Shown: positions 30,110-39,344 of the stretch, one piece after another | Position numbering within the stretch: the first letter of the stretch is position 1 | Layout of the letters: every line of letters begins with the position of its first letter | The notes under the pieces: generated by a model | What the model saw: only the letters and a program-made list of their open reading frames with translations | Told to the model about the DNA's origin: nothing | Databases searched by the model: none | Position numbers and translations under genes: made by a program | Source of the DNA: Zoogloea sp. LCSB751 | GTDB taxonomy: Bacteria > Pseudomonadota > Gammaproteobacteria > Burkholderiales > Rhodocyclaceae | Length of the DNA: 64,000 nucleotides | NCBI RefSeq assembly: GCF_002028455.1 | Contig: NZ_MWUM01000019.1 | Location: 1 to 64,000, forward strand | Direction: 5' to 3'

Positions 30110-30142
30110 TAACATTCAATAATAGGGGGTTATTCAATGTTA
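30110..30142. repeat. 13-bp inverted repeat with G-rich loop
   Basis: TAACATTCAATAA (30110-30122) and TTATTCAATGTTA (30130-30142) match at 12 of 13 positions around the loop TAGGGGG, followed by AACCCC. It could be a partition or operator site, or a cruciform. The remaining 30143-30334 holds short G/C repeats but no gene. Confidence 0.5.
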
Positions 30143-30298
30143 AACCCCTTGGTGAGGCAAGCGGACACGCCTCTGGCGTACTGAGGGCTCTGGCCCTATG
30201 GACGCAGAGCGTTCATGCAGCATCTTCGTCACTGACTCTTTGGCTTTTTCGGCTGCAGGCAAGCGCAGCCTGGACGGACCCGGGGCGTTGCCTCATCG

Positions 30299-30324
30299 GA
30301 GCTATACTAAAAGCTCAAATGAGC
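30299..30324. promoter_or_regulatory. Candidate operator of the Xre antitoxin gene
   Basis: Spaced GAGC/GCTC elements (GAGC, GCTC, GAGC at about 30299-30324) surround TATACT just before ATG 30335. Xre/RES operons are normally autoregulated through such repeats. Weak evidence. Confidence 0.3.
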
Positions 30325-30334
30325 GGGTTTAATC

Positions 30335-30922
30335 ATGGAATTCAGTGTGAAGACACCACATCCCAAGAGGGTTCAGACAGCTCAAGCCAAGGCGCGCGCG
30401 ACCTCTGGCGTCAAGGTGATCAGCCCCATAAAGAAGTCCCAAGGTAGGGTGATCAAGAAGCTTGCAGGCATCACTGATGCTCGCGTCGGCGTGCTCGCTT
30501 ACGCTGAGAGTCTCTACCAAGCCTCCCCGGCCGAGCTTGTCGGCGCGATTCGGGGAAAGGTTCCGGCCACCCGCGTGGACCTGATCGTTGAAGTGACGTC
30601 CGTTCCGAAAGAGCGTCTTGTTCATATCCTTGACCTGCGGCGAGCCACCATTGCGCGGAAAATACGTGAAGGCGAGATGCTTTCGACCGATCAGTCAGAA
30701 CGCGTACTGGGACTGGAGCGCTTGATCGGTCAAGTCGCTGTCATGGTCGGCGACTCTGGGGATTCAACAGGCTTTGATGCGGCCCGATGGGTCGGCGATT
30801 GGCTTGAACAGCCCATTCCTGCGCTGGGAGGGGCGAAGCCAGCGGACTACATGGACACGATAGAAGGACAAGAACTGGTTTCCCGCCTGCTTGTGCAGTC
30901 CCAAGCCGGGGTTTTTTCCTGA
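30335..30922 (+). CDS. Xre/MbcA/ParS-type antitoxin of a RES toxin pair
   Basis: A 195-residue protein. A helix-turn-helix-like region (VGAIRGKVPATRVDLIVEVTSVPKERL, about 68-95) is followed by the DUF2384 toxin-binding domain (GLERLIGQVAVMVGDSG … FDAARWVGDWLEQPIPALGG … ADYMDTIEGQELVSRLL). The long Lys-rich N-terminus is disordered. In intact systems it neutralises a RES-domain NAD-glycosidase toxin encoded directly downstream. The stop overlaps the toxin's ATG at 30922, but that toxin gene is broken here. Confidence 0.88.
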   Translation: MEFSVKTPHPKRVQTAQAKARATSGVKVISPIKKSQGRVIKKLAGITDARVGVLAYAESLYQASPAELVGAIRGKVPATRVDLIVEVTSVPKERLVHILDLRRATIARKIREGEMLSTDQSERVLGLERLIGQVAVMVGDSGDSTGFDAARWVGDWLEQPIPALGGAKPADYMDTIEGQELVSRLLVQSQAGVFS

Positions 30923-30991
30923 TGCGCGCATGGCGGATTGCAACCTGCGCATCGTCCATGCCTTGCGTGCCTGGAAACGATGGTCCACCTA
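30922..30991 (+). pseudogene. RES toxin, 5' fragment left of the transposon
   Basis: ATG 30922 overlaps the antitoxin stop and reads MRAWRIAT, a typical RES start. A different frame then yields LACLETMVHL just before the transposon, matching the RES helix ExLVHL. Only 23 codons span a stretch that needs about 50, so the part with the GGRWN motif and the catalytic Arg is missing and the frame has shifted. Thus there is an internal deletion as well as the insertion. Confidence 0.7.
30987..30991. repeat. Target-site duplication, left copy (ACCTA)
   Basis: ACCTA directly precedes the left 38-bp terminal repeat and is repeated at 50604-50608. Five-base duplications are the hallmark of Tn3-family insertion. 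Confidence 0.9.
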
Positions 30992-31029
30992 GGGGTCGTC
31001 TCAGAAAACGGAAAATAAAGCACGCTAAG
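30992..31029 (+). repeat. Left 38-bp terminal inverted repeat
   Basis: Begins GGGGTCGTCTCAG and ends GCACGCTAAG, the Tn21-type end. Its inner bases CTA (31025-31027) supply the TAG stop of tnpA on the minus strand. Confidence 0.95.
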
Positions 31030-33991
31030 CCGGTTGCAGCGGCCGTAGCGGCCTGAACTTGCCCGCGCCGATCTTGGCGCTGCTGCGCCAGAGGTAATCG
31101 CCGGTCAGGTTGATGTGCTCCCAGCCGAGCGGCGACAGGTACTGCAACAGGCCGTCATCGACGGCTTGACCGTGGCCACGCAAGGCGTTCGCGGCCCGCT
31201 CCAGATAGACCGTGTTCCATAGCACGATGGCCGCCGTCACCAGGTTGAGGCCGCTGGCCCGGTAGCGCTGCTGCTCGAAGCTGCGGTCGCGGATTTCCCC
31301 CAGGCGGTTGAAGAACACGGCGCGGGCCAGCGCGTTGCGCGCCTCGCCTTTGTTCAGCCCGGCATGCACGCGGCGGCGCAGCTCGACGCTTTGCAGCCAG
31401 TCCAGGATGAACAGTGTGCGCTCGATGCGTCCCAGCTCACGCAGGGCGACGGCCAGGCCGTTCTGGCGCGGGTAGCTGCCAAGCTTCCTGAGCATCAGCG
31501 AGGCCGTCGCCGTGCCCTGCTTGATCGAGGTGGCCATCCGCAGGATTTCATCCCAATGGGCGCGGACGTGCTTGATGTTGAGCGTGCCGCCGATCATCGG
31601 TTTCAACGCCTCGTAGGTGGCATCGCCCTTCGGGATGTAGAGCTTGGTGTCGCCCAGGTCACGAATGCGCGGGGCGAAGCGGAAGCCCAGCAGGTGCATC
31701 AACGCGAAGACGTGGTCCGTGAACCCTGCCGTGTCGGTGTAGTGCTCCTCGATCCGCAGGTCGGATTCGTGATACAGCAGGCCGTCGAGCACGTAGGTCG
31801 AGTCGCGCACGCCGACGTTCACGACCTTGGTGTGGAACGGCGCGTACTGGTCGGAGATATGGGTGTAGAACGTCCGCCCTGGGCTGCTGCCGTATTTCGG
31901 ATTGATGTGGCCGGTGCTCTCGGCCTTGCTGCCGGTGCGGAAGTTCTGGCCGTCCGACGATGACGTGGTGCCGTCGCCCCAATGCTCGGCGAAGGGATGT
32001 CGGAACTGCGCGTTGACCAGCTCGGCCAGTGCCGCCCCGTAGGTTTCGTCGCGGATGTGCCAGGCTTGCAGCCAGGCCAGCTTGGCGTAGGTCGTGCCGG
32101 GGCACGATTCCGCCATCTTGGTCAGGCCCAGGTTGATCGCGTCGGCGAGGATCGTGGTCAGCAACAGGTTTTTGTCCTTGGCCAGGTCGCCTGACTTCAG
32201 GTGGGCGAAGTGCCGGGTGAAGCCCGTCCATTCGTCTACCTCCAGCAGCAATTCGGTGATCTTGACGTGCGGTAGGATCATCGCCGTCTGGTCGATCAGG
32301 GCCTGTGCGGTATCGGGCACCGCCGCATCGAGCGGCGTGATCTTCAGGCCCGACTCCGTGATGATGGCGTCCGGCAGCTCGTTGGCCAGCGCCATGCGGT
32401 TGACGGTGGCGAGCTGCGTTTCCAGCAGCGTCAGCCGGTCATGCAGGTACTGGTCGCAATCGGTGGCCACGGCCAGCGGCAATTCGCTGGCCTGCTTGAG
32501 GCTGGCGAATTTCGCGGGCGGCACCAGGTAGTCCTCGAAGTCCTTGAACTGGCGCGAGCCTTGCACCCAGATGTCGCCGGAGCGCAGCGCGTTCTTCAGC
32601 TCCGACAGCGCGCACAGTTCGTAGTAGCGCCGGTCGATGCCGGTGTCGGTCATCACCAGCTTCTGCCAGCGCGGCTTGATGAACTCGGTCGGCGCGTCGG
32701 TGGGCACCTTGCGGGCGTTGTCGCTGTTCATGCTGCGCAGCACCTCGATGGCGTCGAGTACGTCCTTGGCGGCGGGCGCGGCCCGCAACTTGAGCACGTC
32801 GAGAAATTCCGGCGCGTAGCGGCGCAGCGTGGCGTAGCTCTCGCCGATGCGGTGCAGGAAATCGAAGTCCTCGGGTTGCGCGAGCCGCTGCGCTTCGGTG
32901 ACGCTCTCGGCGAAAGCATCCCAGGACATGACGGCCTCGATGGCGGCGAACGGATCGCGGCCCGCTTGCTTGGCCTCGATCAGCGCCTGGCCGATGCGCC
33001 CGAACAGCCGCACCTTGGCATTGATCGCCTTGCCGGATGCCTGGAACTGCTGCTGATGCTTGTTCTTGGCGGCATTGAACAGCTTGCCCAGGATGCGGTC
33101 ATGCAGGTCGATGATTTCGTCGGTGACGGTGGCCATGCCCTCGATGGCGAGCGCCACCAGGGTCGCGTAACGCCGCTGCGGCTCGAACTTCGCCAGGTCG
33201 GCGGGCGTCATCTGGCCGCCCTCGCGGGCGATCTTGAGCAGCCGGTTCTGGTGAACCAGCCGCTCGATGCCGGAGGGCAGGTCGAGCGCCTGCCACGCCT
33301 TGAGGCGTTCGATGTGTTCCAGCATGTGCCGCGAGTTCGGTTTGACCGGGGATTGCCGCAGCCAGGCCAGCCACGTCGTCTTGCCGTTGTCGCGGCGCTT
33401 GAGCAGATCGTCGAGGCGACGGCGATGCACGTCCGTCAGCGGCTCAGCCAAGGCGTCGTAGAGACGCCGGTTGGCGCGGGTAATCGCTTCGGCGCTCGCC
33501 CGCTCGACGGCGTTGAGGGCGGGCACAATGACCGACTGCCGCCGCAGGTGCTCGATCAAGGCTCTGGCCAGCACGATGCCCTTGTCGGTTTGCATGGCCA
33601 GCTCGGTCAGCAACTGGACAGCCTGCCGGTAGTGGCCAATCGTGAACGGCTGGAAGCCGAACACCGTTTGCAGCTCGACCAGGTGCTCGCGTCGGGTCTG
33701 CTCACGCTGCCCGTACTCGTCCCAGCTTTCGATGCCGACCTTGAGCTGGTTGGCGACCAGTCTCAGCAATGGCGGGAACGGTGGCTCATCAGCGCCAAGG
33801 ATGACGCCGGGAAAGCGCAGGTAGCAGAGCTGCACCGCGAAGCCCAGCCGATTGGCCGGGCCGCGCCGCTGCCGGATGATGGAGAGGTCGCTTTCGCTGA
33901 ACGTGTAGTGACGGATCAACTCATCCTTGGTGTCCGGCAACGCCAGCAGGCTTTCGCGCTCGGCGGCGGAGAGGATCGAACGGCGGGGCAT
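31025..33991 (-). CDS. tnpA: Tn3-family transposase TnpA (Tn21 clade)
   Basis: A 988-residue transposase of the Tn3 superfamily, which carries out replicative transposition from 38-bp ends. The N-terminal DNA-binding part begins MPRRSILSAAERESLLALPD. The C-terminal DDE domain is intact (VNVGVRDSTYVLDGLLYHES, HYTDTAGFTDHVFALMHLLG, then NALARAVFFNRLGEIRDRS). Full length for the clade. ATG 33991 follows AAGAAGGAAA on the minus strand. Its stop lies within the left terminal repeat. Normally res and tnpR precede it; here Tn5053-type ends come 59 bases upstream instead. Confidence 0.95.
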   Translation of the reverse strand: MPRRSILSAAERESLLALPDTKDELIRHYTFSESDLSIIRQRRGPANRLGFAVQLCYLRFPGVILGADEPPFPPLLRLVANQLKVGIESWDEYGQREQTRREHLVELQTVFGFQPFTIGHYRQAVQLLTELAMQTDKGIVLARALIEHLRRQSVIVPALNAVERASAEAITRANRRLYDALAEPLTDVHRRRLDDLLKRRDNGKTTWLAWLRQSPVKPNSRHMLEHIERLKAWQALDLPSGIERLVHQNRLLKIAREGGQMTPADLAKFEPQRRYATLVALAIEGMATVTDEIIDLHDRILGKLFNAAKNKHQQQFQASGKAINAKVRLFGRIGQALIEAKQAGRDPFAAIEAVMSWDAFAESVTEAQRLAQPEDFDFLHRIGESYATLRRYAPEFLDVLKLRAAPAAKDVLDAIEVLRSMNSDNARKVPTDAPTEFIKPRWQKLVMTDTGIDRRYYELCALSELKNALRSGDIWVQGSRQFKDFEDYLVPPAKFASLKQASELPLAVATDCDQYLHDRLTLLETQLATVNRMALANELPDAIITESGLKITPLDAAVPDTAQALIDQTAMILPHVKITELLLEVDEWTGFTRHFAHLKSGDLAKDKNLLLTTILADAINLGLTKMAESCPGTTYAKLAWLQAWHIRDETYGAALAELVNAQFRHPFAEHWGDGTTSSSDGQNFRTGSKAESTGHINPKYGSSPGRTFYTHISDQYAPFHTKVVNVGVRDSTYVLDGLLYHESDLRIEEHYTDTAGFTDHVFALMHLLGFRFAPRIRDLGDTKLYIPKGDATYEALKPMIGGTLNIKHVRAHWDEILRMATSIKQGTATASLMLRKLGSYPRQNGLAVALRELGRIERTLFILDWLQSVELRRRVHAGLNKGEARNALARAVFFNRLGEIRDRSFEQQRYRASGLNLVTAAIVLWNTVYLERAANALRGHGQAVDDGLLQYLSPLGWEHINLTGDYLWRSSAKIGAGKFRPLRPLQPA

Positions 33992-34050
33992 GCGGTTTCC
34001 TTCTTCTTGAAAACGTAGGTTTGTGACAAGCCCGCCAAGGCAACCGGCGC

Positions 34051-34146
34051 TGTCATTTTCAGAAGACGACTGCACCAATTGACGGGGCGTAACGCCAGAT
34101 GTGCAGGCGACTCCTGACAACGCAATATCAGAAGTCATCTGCACCA
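34051..34146 (+). repeat. Tn5053-type terminal repeat array (IRt end)
   Basis: The 25-bp end TGTCATTTTCAGAAGACGAC plus TGCAC starts at 34051. A related copy TATCAGAAGTCATCTGCACC is at 34126-34145, and an inverted copy lies at about 34101-34119 (GTGCAGGCGACTCCTGACA). Such arrays bind TniA at the transposase end of Tn5053/Tn402-family elements. Confidence 0.85.
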
Positions 34147-34193
34147 ATCTCGACTATGCTCAATACTCGTGTGCACCAAAGCGAGGTGTGAGC

Positions 34194-35876
34194 ATGGCGT
34201 CAGACACATCATTGATTGCCGAGCAAGGCGTGGCCACCCTGCCCGATGCGGCTTGGGCGCAGGCCCGGCAACGGGCGGAAATCATCGGGCCGCTGGCAGC
34301 GCTTGATGTGGTCGGGCATGAAGCCGCCGATGCCGCTGCTCACGCGCTTGGCCTGTCCAGGCGGCAGGTGTATGTCCTAATCCGCCGTGCCCGGCAAGGT
34401 GCTGGGCTTGTGACGGACCTGGCTCGCAGCCGATCCGGCGGCGGAAAAGGCAAGGGACGCTTGCCGGAATCAGTTGAGCGCATCATCCGCGAGTTGCTGC
34501 AAAAGCGCTTCCTGACCAAGCAGAAGCGTAGCCTGGCAGCGTTCCACCGCGAGGTCGCGCAGGCTTGCAAAGCGCAAAAGCTGCGGGCGCCGGCGCGCAA
34601 CACCGTGGCTCTGCGGATCGCCGGCCTCGATCCGCTCAAGGCCACTCGCCGCCGGGAAGGTCAGGATGCGTCCCGCAGCCTGCAAGGTGTCGGTGGTGAG
34701 CCTCCCGCCGTGACCGCGCCACTGGAACAAGTGCAGATTGATCGCACGGTCATCGACCTGATCGTGGTGGACGAGCGCGACCGGCAACCGATTGGCCGTC
34801 CGTATCTGACCATCGCCATCGACGTGTTTACCCGCTGCGTGCTCGGCATGGTCGTCACGCTGGAAGCGCCGTCATCTGTTTCGGTCGGCCTGTGCCTTGT
34901 GCATGTCGCCTGCGACAAGCGTCCCTGGCTGGAGGGTCTGAACATAGAAATGGAGTGGCCGATGAGCGGCAAGCCCAGGCTGCTCTACCTGGACAACGCG
35001 GCCGAGTTCAAGAGCGAAGCGCTACGCCGAGGCTGCGAGCAGCATGGCATCCGGCTTGACTATCGCCCGCTCGGGCAGCCGCACTACGGCGGCATCGTGG
35101 AACGGATCATCGGCACGGCGATGCAGATGATCCACGACGAATTGCCAGGGACGACCTTCTCCAACCCTGACCAGCGCGGCGACTACGATTCCGAAAACAA
35201 GGCCGCCCTGACGCTGCGTGAGCTGGAGCGCTGGCTCACATTGGCGGTCGGCACCTACCACGGCTCCGTGCACAACGGCCTGCTCCAGCCGCCGGCAGCG
35301 CGCTGGGCCGAAGCTATCGCGCGGACCGGCGTGCCAACCGTCATCACTCGCACCACGGCTTTTCTGGTCGATTTTCTGCCCATCATCCGCCGCACGCTGA
35401 CCCGCACCGGCTTCGTCATCGACCACATCCATTACTACGCCGATGCGCTCAAGCCGTGGATAGCTCGGCGCGACCGCTTGCCTGCGTTCCTGATCCGGCG
35501 CGACCCGCGCGACATCAGCCGCATTTGGGTGCTGGAGCCGGAGGGGCAGCACTATCTGGAAATTCCATACCGCACCTTGTCGCACCCGGCTGTCACCCTC
35601 TGGGAACAACGACAGGCGCTGGCGAAATTGCGGCAGCAAGGGCGCGAACAGGTGGATGAGTCGGCGCTGTTTCGCATGATCGGCCAGATGCGCGAAATCG
35701 TGTCCACCGCGCAGAAAGCTACGCGCAAGGCGCGGCGCGACGCGGATCGACGCCAGCATCTCAAGGCAACGGCAGTTCTTTTCAAAACCACGCCACCACC
35801 GGACGCGGACATGGCTGACCCGCAGGCAGACAACCAGCCACCTGCCAAACCGTTCGACCAGATTGAGGAGTGGTAG
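34194..35876 (+). CDS. tniA: Tn5053-type transposase TniA
   Basis: A 560-residue DDE transposase (retroviral integrase/rve fold), the length of Tn5053 TniA. The core has IDRTVIDLIVVDERDRQPIG, then AIDVFTRCVLGMVVTLE, LLYLDNAAEFKSEAL and PHYGGIVERIIGT (D, D, E order). TniA works with TniB and TniQ to form a cointegrate. ATG 34194 follows GAGGTGTGAGC and the terminal repeat array. First gene of a tniABQ operon. Confidence 0.95.
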   Translation: MASDTSLIAEQGVATLPDAAWAQARQRAEIIGPLAALDVVGHEAADAAAHALGLSRRQVYVLIRRARQGAGLVTDLARSRSGGGKGKGRLPESVERIIRELLQKRFLTKQKRSLAAFHREVAQACKAQKLRAPARNTVALRIAGLDPLKATRRREGQDASRSLQGVGGEPPAVTAPLEQVQIDRTVIDLIVVDERDRQPIGRPYLTIAIDVFTRCVLGMVVTLEAPSSVSVGLCLVHVACDKRPWLEGLNIEMEWPMSGKPRLLYLDNAAEFKSEALRRGCEQHGIRLDYRPLGQPHYGGIVERIIGTAMQMIHDELPGTTFSNPDQRGDYDSENKAALTLRELERWLTLAVGTYHGSVHNGLLQPPAARWAEAIARTGVPTVITRTTAFLVDFLPIIRRTLTRTGFVIDHIHYYADALKPWIARRDRLPAFLIRRDPRDISRIWVLEPEGQHYLEIPYRTLSHPAVTLWEQRQALAKLRQQGREQVDESALFRMIGQMREIVSTAQKATRKARRDADRRQHLKATAVLFKTTPPPDADMADPQADNQPPAKPFDQIEEW

Positions 35877-35878
35877 CC

Positions 35879-36787
35879 GTGGAAGAATATCCCATCATCG
35901 ACTTGTCCCACCTGATGCCGGTGGCCCAGGGCTTGGCCCGTCTTCCGGCGGACGAACGCATCCATCGCCTTCGCGCTGACCGCTGGATCGGCTATCCGCG
36001 AGCAGTCGAGGCGCTGAATCGGCTGGAAGCCCTGTATGCGTGGCCGAACAAACAACGCATGCCCAACCTGCTGTTGGTCGGTCCAACCAACAACGGCAAG
36101 TCGATGATCGTCGAGAAATTCCGCCGCACCCACCCGGCCAGCTCCGACGCCGACCAGGAGCACATTCCGGTACTGGTCGTGCAGATGCCATCCGAACCGT
36201 CGGTAATCCGCTTCTACGTCGCGCTACTTGCCGCGATGGGCGCGCCATTGCGCCCGCGCCCACGGCTGCCGGAAATGGAGCAATTGGCGCTGGCACTGCT
36301 ACGCAAGGTCGGCGTGCGCATGCTGGTGATCGACGAATTGCACAACGTCCTGGCCGGCAACAGCGTCAACCGCCGGGAATTCCTCAACCTGCTGCGTTTC
36401 CTCGGCAACGAGCTGCGCATCCCGCTGGTCGGGGTCGGCACACGCGATGCCTACTTGGCGATCCGCTCGGACGACCAGTTGGAAAACCGCTTCGAGCCGA
36501 TGATGCTGCCGGTGTGGGAGGCCAACGACGATTGCTGCTCACTGCTGGCCAGCTTCGCGGCTTCGCTCCCGCTGCGGCGACCCTCGTCGATTGCCACGCT
36601 GGATATGGCCCGCTACCTGCTCACGCGCAGCGAGGGCACCATCGGCGAGCTGGCGCACCTGTTGATGGCGGCGGCCGTCGCTGCCGTGGAGAGCGGTGAG
36701 GAAGCGATCAACCATCGCACGCTCAGCATGGCCGATTACACCGGTCCCAGCGAGCGGCGGCGGCAATTCGAGCGGGAACTGATGTGA
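35879..36787 (+). CDS. tniB: TniB transposition ATP-binding protein
   Basis: A 302-residue AAA ATPase related to TnsC/MuB. Walker A LLLVGPTNNGKSMIVEKF is at about residues 61-78, and Walker B MLVIDELHNVLAGN at about 147-160. It selects target DNA and stimulates TniA; in this family targets are often res sites. The GTG start at 35879 fits the family length and has GAGGAG 8 bases ahead; an in-frame GTG at 35870 is less likely. Confidence 0.93.
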   Translation: MEEYPIIDLSHLMPVAQGLARLPADERIHRLRADRWIGYPRAVEALNRLEALYAWPNKQRMPNLLLVGPTNNGKSMIVEKFRRTHPASSDADQEHIPVLVVQMPSEPSVIRFYVALLAAMGAPLRPRPRLPEMEQLALALLRKVGVRMLVIDELHNVLAGNSVNRREFLNLLRFLGNELRIPLVGVGTRDAYLAIRSDDQLENRFEPMMLPVWEANDDCCSLLASFAASLPLRRPSSIATLDMARYLLTRSEGTIGELAHLLMAAAVAAVESGEEAINHRTLSMADYTGPSERRRQFERELM

Positions 36788-37950
36788 AGCCAGCGCCACA
36801 CTGGCCACTGCATCCGGCTCCCAGGGAAGGCGAAGCCTTGTCTTCGTGGCTCAACCGCGTGGCCCTTTGCTATCACATGGAGGTGTCCGAGCTGCTGGAG
36901 CACGATCTTGGTCACGGCCAGGTTGATGACCTGGACACCGCGCCACCACTGGCGCTGCTGGCGATGCTCTCCCAGCGGAGCGGCATCGAGCCGGACCGGC
37001 TGCGTTGCATGAGTTTCGCCGGCTGGGTGCCTTGGCTACTGGACAGCCTTGATGATCAGATTCCAGACGCATTGGAAACCTATGCGTTCCAGCTCTCGGT
37101 GCTGCTGCCGAAACTCCGCCGTAGGACGCGATCCATCACGAGCTGGCGTGCCTGGCTGCCCAGCCAGCCGATACATCGCGCCTGCCCGCTCTGTCTGAAC
37201 GACCCGGCAAACCAAGCCGTACTGCTTGCATGGAAGCTGCCCCTGATGCTGAGCTGCCCGCTGCATGGCTGCTGGCTGGAATCCTATTGGGGCGTGCCTG
37301 GGCGGTTTCTCGGCTGGGAGAACGCCGACACTGCGCCGCGCACCGCCAGCGACGCGATTGCGGTGATGGACCGGCGCACCTGGCAGGCACTGACGACCGG
37401 CCATGTGGAGCTGCCGCGCCGACGCATCCACGCTGGATTGTGGTTTCGGCTACTACGCACGCTGCTCGATGAGCTGAACACCCCGCTTTCGACGTGCGGA
37501 ACCTGCGCGGGGTATCTCCGCCAAGTCTGGGAAGGCTGCGGGCATCCGCTGCGTGCTGGGCAAAGTCTGTGGCGACCGTATGAAACCCTGAACCCGGCAG
37601 TACGGTTGCAGATGCTGGAGGCGGCGGCAACGGCAATCAGCTTGATTGAGGTGAGGGATATAAGCCCGCCGGGCGAGCATGCAAAGCTGTTCTGGTCCGA
37701 ACCCCAAACCGGTTTCACCAGTGGCCTGTCGGCGAAAACGCCGAAGCCCGAACCCGTCGATCACTGGCAACGGGCAATCCAGGCCATCGATGAGGCCATC
37801 ATTGAAGCGCGGCACGACCCCGAGACGGCACGCTCGCTGTTCGCGTTGGCTTCCTATGGTCGGCGCGACCCCGCTTCCCTGGAACAGTTGCGCGCCACCT
37901 TCGCAAAGGAAGGCATCCCCCCCGGAATTCCTGTCACATTACGTGCCTGA
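36784..37950 (+). CDS. tniQ: TniQ transposition protein
   Basis: A 388-residue protein of the TniQ/TnsD family, starting GTG at 36784 within the tniB stop. Its N-terminus PAPREGEALSSWLNRVALCY is the TniQ domain signature. CPLCLNDPANQAVLLAWKLPLMLSCPLHGCWL (about 138-170, read in pieces) and CGTCAGYL supply zinc-finger cysteines. It is needed for TniA transposition. Confidence 0.92.
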   Translation: MKPAPHWPLHPAPREGEALSSWLNRVALCYHMEVSELLEHDLGHGQVDDLDTAPPLALLAMLSQRSGIEPDRLRCMSFAGWVPWLLDSLDDQIPDALETYAFQLSVLLPKLRRRTRSITSWRAWLPSQPIHRACPLCLNDPANQAVLLAWKLPLMLSCPLHGCWLESYWGVPGRFLGWENADTAPRTASDAIAVMDRRTWQALTTGHVELPRRRIHAGLWFRLLRTLLDELNTPLSTCGTCAGYLRQVWEGCGHPLRAGQSLWRPYETLNPAVRLQMLEAAATAISLIEVRDISPPGEHAKLFWSEPQTGFTSGLSAKTPKPEPVDHWQRAIQAIDEAIIEARHDPETARSLFALASYGRRDPASLEQLRATFAKEGIPPGIPVTLRA

Positions 37951-38026
37951 TGGACCCTTTGCATGTCTTAGACAGAATGACGGGTTAAGTGACAAATTTT
38001 GACGACCAGAACTTTCCGGTGCACAC

Positions 38027-38054
38027 TGTCACATAATCGAACGTATATGTGACA
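38027..38054. promoter_or_regulatory. res crossover site of TniR
   Basis: TGTCACATA (38027-38035) and TATGTGACA (38046-38054) form an inverted repeat within 28 bases, eight bases before tniR. A further GTGACA lies at 37989-37994. This has the layout of the resolvase subsite where cointegrates are resolved. Confidence 0.75.
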
Positions 38055-38062
38055 GGTGCAAG

Positions 38063-38677
38063 ATGCTGATTGGCTACATGCGGGTATCGAAAGCAGACGG
38101 CTCACAGGCCACCGACTTGCAGCGTGATGCACTGATCGCTGCCGGCGTCGATCCGGCCCATCTCTACGAGGATCAAGCGTCGGGCAAACGCGAGGATCGT
38201 CCCGGCCTGTTGAGCTGCCTGAAGGCGCTACGACCGGGGGATACGTTGATGGTGTGGAAACTTGACCGGCTCGGGCGCGATCTGCGGCATCTCATCAACA
38301 CCGTGCATGACCTGACCGGGCGAGGCATCGGTCTGAAAGTGTTGACTGGGCACGGTGCAGCCATTGACACCACGACGGCCGCCGGCAAGTTGGTCTTCGG
38401 CATCTTCGCCGCCCTGGCCGAGTTCGAGCGCGAGTTGATCGCGGAGCGCACGATTGCCGGCCTAGCCTCGGCCCGCGCGCGCGGGCGGAAAGGCGGCCGG
38501 CCGTTCAAGATGACCGCCGCCAAGCTGCGGCTGGCGATGGCGGCAATGGGTCAGCCAGAGACCAAGGTCGGCGACCTGTGCCAGGAACTTGGCGTCACGC
38601 GGCAGACCCTGTATCGGCATGTTTCACCCAAGGGTGAGCTACGTCCAGATGGCGAGAAGCTACTCAGCCGAATTTGA
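38063..38677 (+). CDS. tniR: Serine resolvase TniR
   Basis: A 204-residue serine recombinase: MLIGYMRVSKADGSQATDLQRDAL with catalytic Ser near residue 9, the YEDQASGKREDRPGL segment, DRLGRDLRHL, FAALAEFERELIAERT and a C-terminal helix-turn-helix (VGDLCQELGVTRQTLYRHV). It resolves the TniABQ cointegrate at the site just upstream. It is convergent with merE. Confidence 0.94.
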   Translation: MLIGYMRVSKADGSQATDLQRDALIAAGVDPAHLYEDQASGKREDRPGLLSCLKALRPGDTLMVWKLDRLGRDLRHLINTVHDLTGRGIGLKVLTGHGAAIDTTTAAGKLVFGIFAALAEFERELIAERTIAGLASARARGRKGGRPFKMTAAKLRLAMAAMGQPETKVGDLCQELGVTRQTLYRHVSPKGELRPDGEKLLSRI

Positions 38678-38729
38678 TGCCGGCATGAGGCAACGTAGCG
38701 ACAGCGTGGTTTGTCTCAATGGGAAGCGC

Positions 38730-38966
38730 TCATGATCGATCTTTGAAGGCCCGCAGCAGTCGTGTCACAGACAGGACGAACAAACCGGTCAGCGTGAGGG
38801 CTGCGATACCCCAGTACTCTCCGATGAACGCGCCGGCCGTCGTGCCGGCCAGCACAATGGCGAGAATCGGCAAATGGCAGGGACAGGTGAGCACGGCCAG
38901 CGCGCCCCACAGGTAGCCGGTGATCGGTTTGTGCGTCTCGGACGGCAAGCGCTCGGGGCTGTTCAT
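38730..38966 (-). CDS. merE: MerE mercury transport protein
   Basis: A 78-residue membrane protein with two helices. The cysteine pair in LTCPCHLPILAI is the MerE signature. It moves Hg(II) and organomercury across the inner membrane. It overlaps merD by 4 bases and is last of the merTPFADE operon. Confidence 0.95.
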   Translation of the reverse strand: MNSPERLPSETHKPITGYLWGALAVLTCPCHLPILAIVLAGTTAGAFIGEYWGIAALTLTGLFVLSVTRLLRAFKDRS

Positions 38967-39328
38967 GGCAGACTCTCCGCGTGCTGTGCCGGCTCGGTCG
39001 GCATGGTGGCCAACTGCACCTCCAGATCGGCCAACGCTTCGCGCCGACGCTCGACGAACTGGCGCAGAACGGCAAGCTGCGCGGCCGCTTCATCGCCGTC
39101 CGCAGCATCCAGCGCCCGGCACAGCCGCGCCAGCGCGTCCAGGCCGATGCCCGCCTCGAAGGCCGCCCGCACGAAGCACAGCCGTTGCAAGGCGGCATCA
39201 TCGAACAGGCCATAGCCGCCCGGGGTGCACGCCACCGGACGCAGCAATCCGCGCAGCAGGTAGTCGCGCACGATATGCACGCTCACCCCGGCATCAAGGG
39301 CCAGCCGGGACACGGTGTAGGCGCTCAT
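38963..39328 (-). CDS. merD: MerD mercury coregulator
   Basis: A 121-residue MerR-related protein with a helix-turn-helix at the N-terminus (AYTVSRLALDAGVSVHIVRDYLLRGLLRP). It lacks the three mercury-binding cysteines of MerR. MerD displaces MerR from the operator to shut the operon down after mercury is gone. Confidence 0.94.
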   Translation of the reverse strand: MSAYTVSRLALDAGVSVHIVRDYLLRGLLRPVACTPGGYGLFDDAALQRLCFVRAAFEAGIGLDALARLCRALDAADGDEAAAQLAVLRQFVERRREALADLEVQLATMPTEPAQHAESLP

Positions 39329-39344
39329 TGAAAACCTCCTTTTT

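Noticed and set aside
32441..34018. A 525-codon open frame opposite tnpA
   Set aside because: Antisense to an intact transposase.
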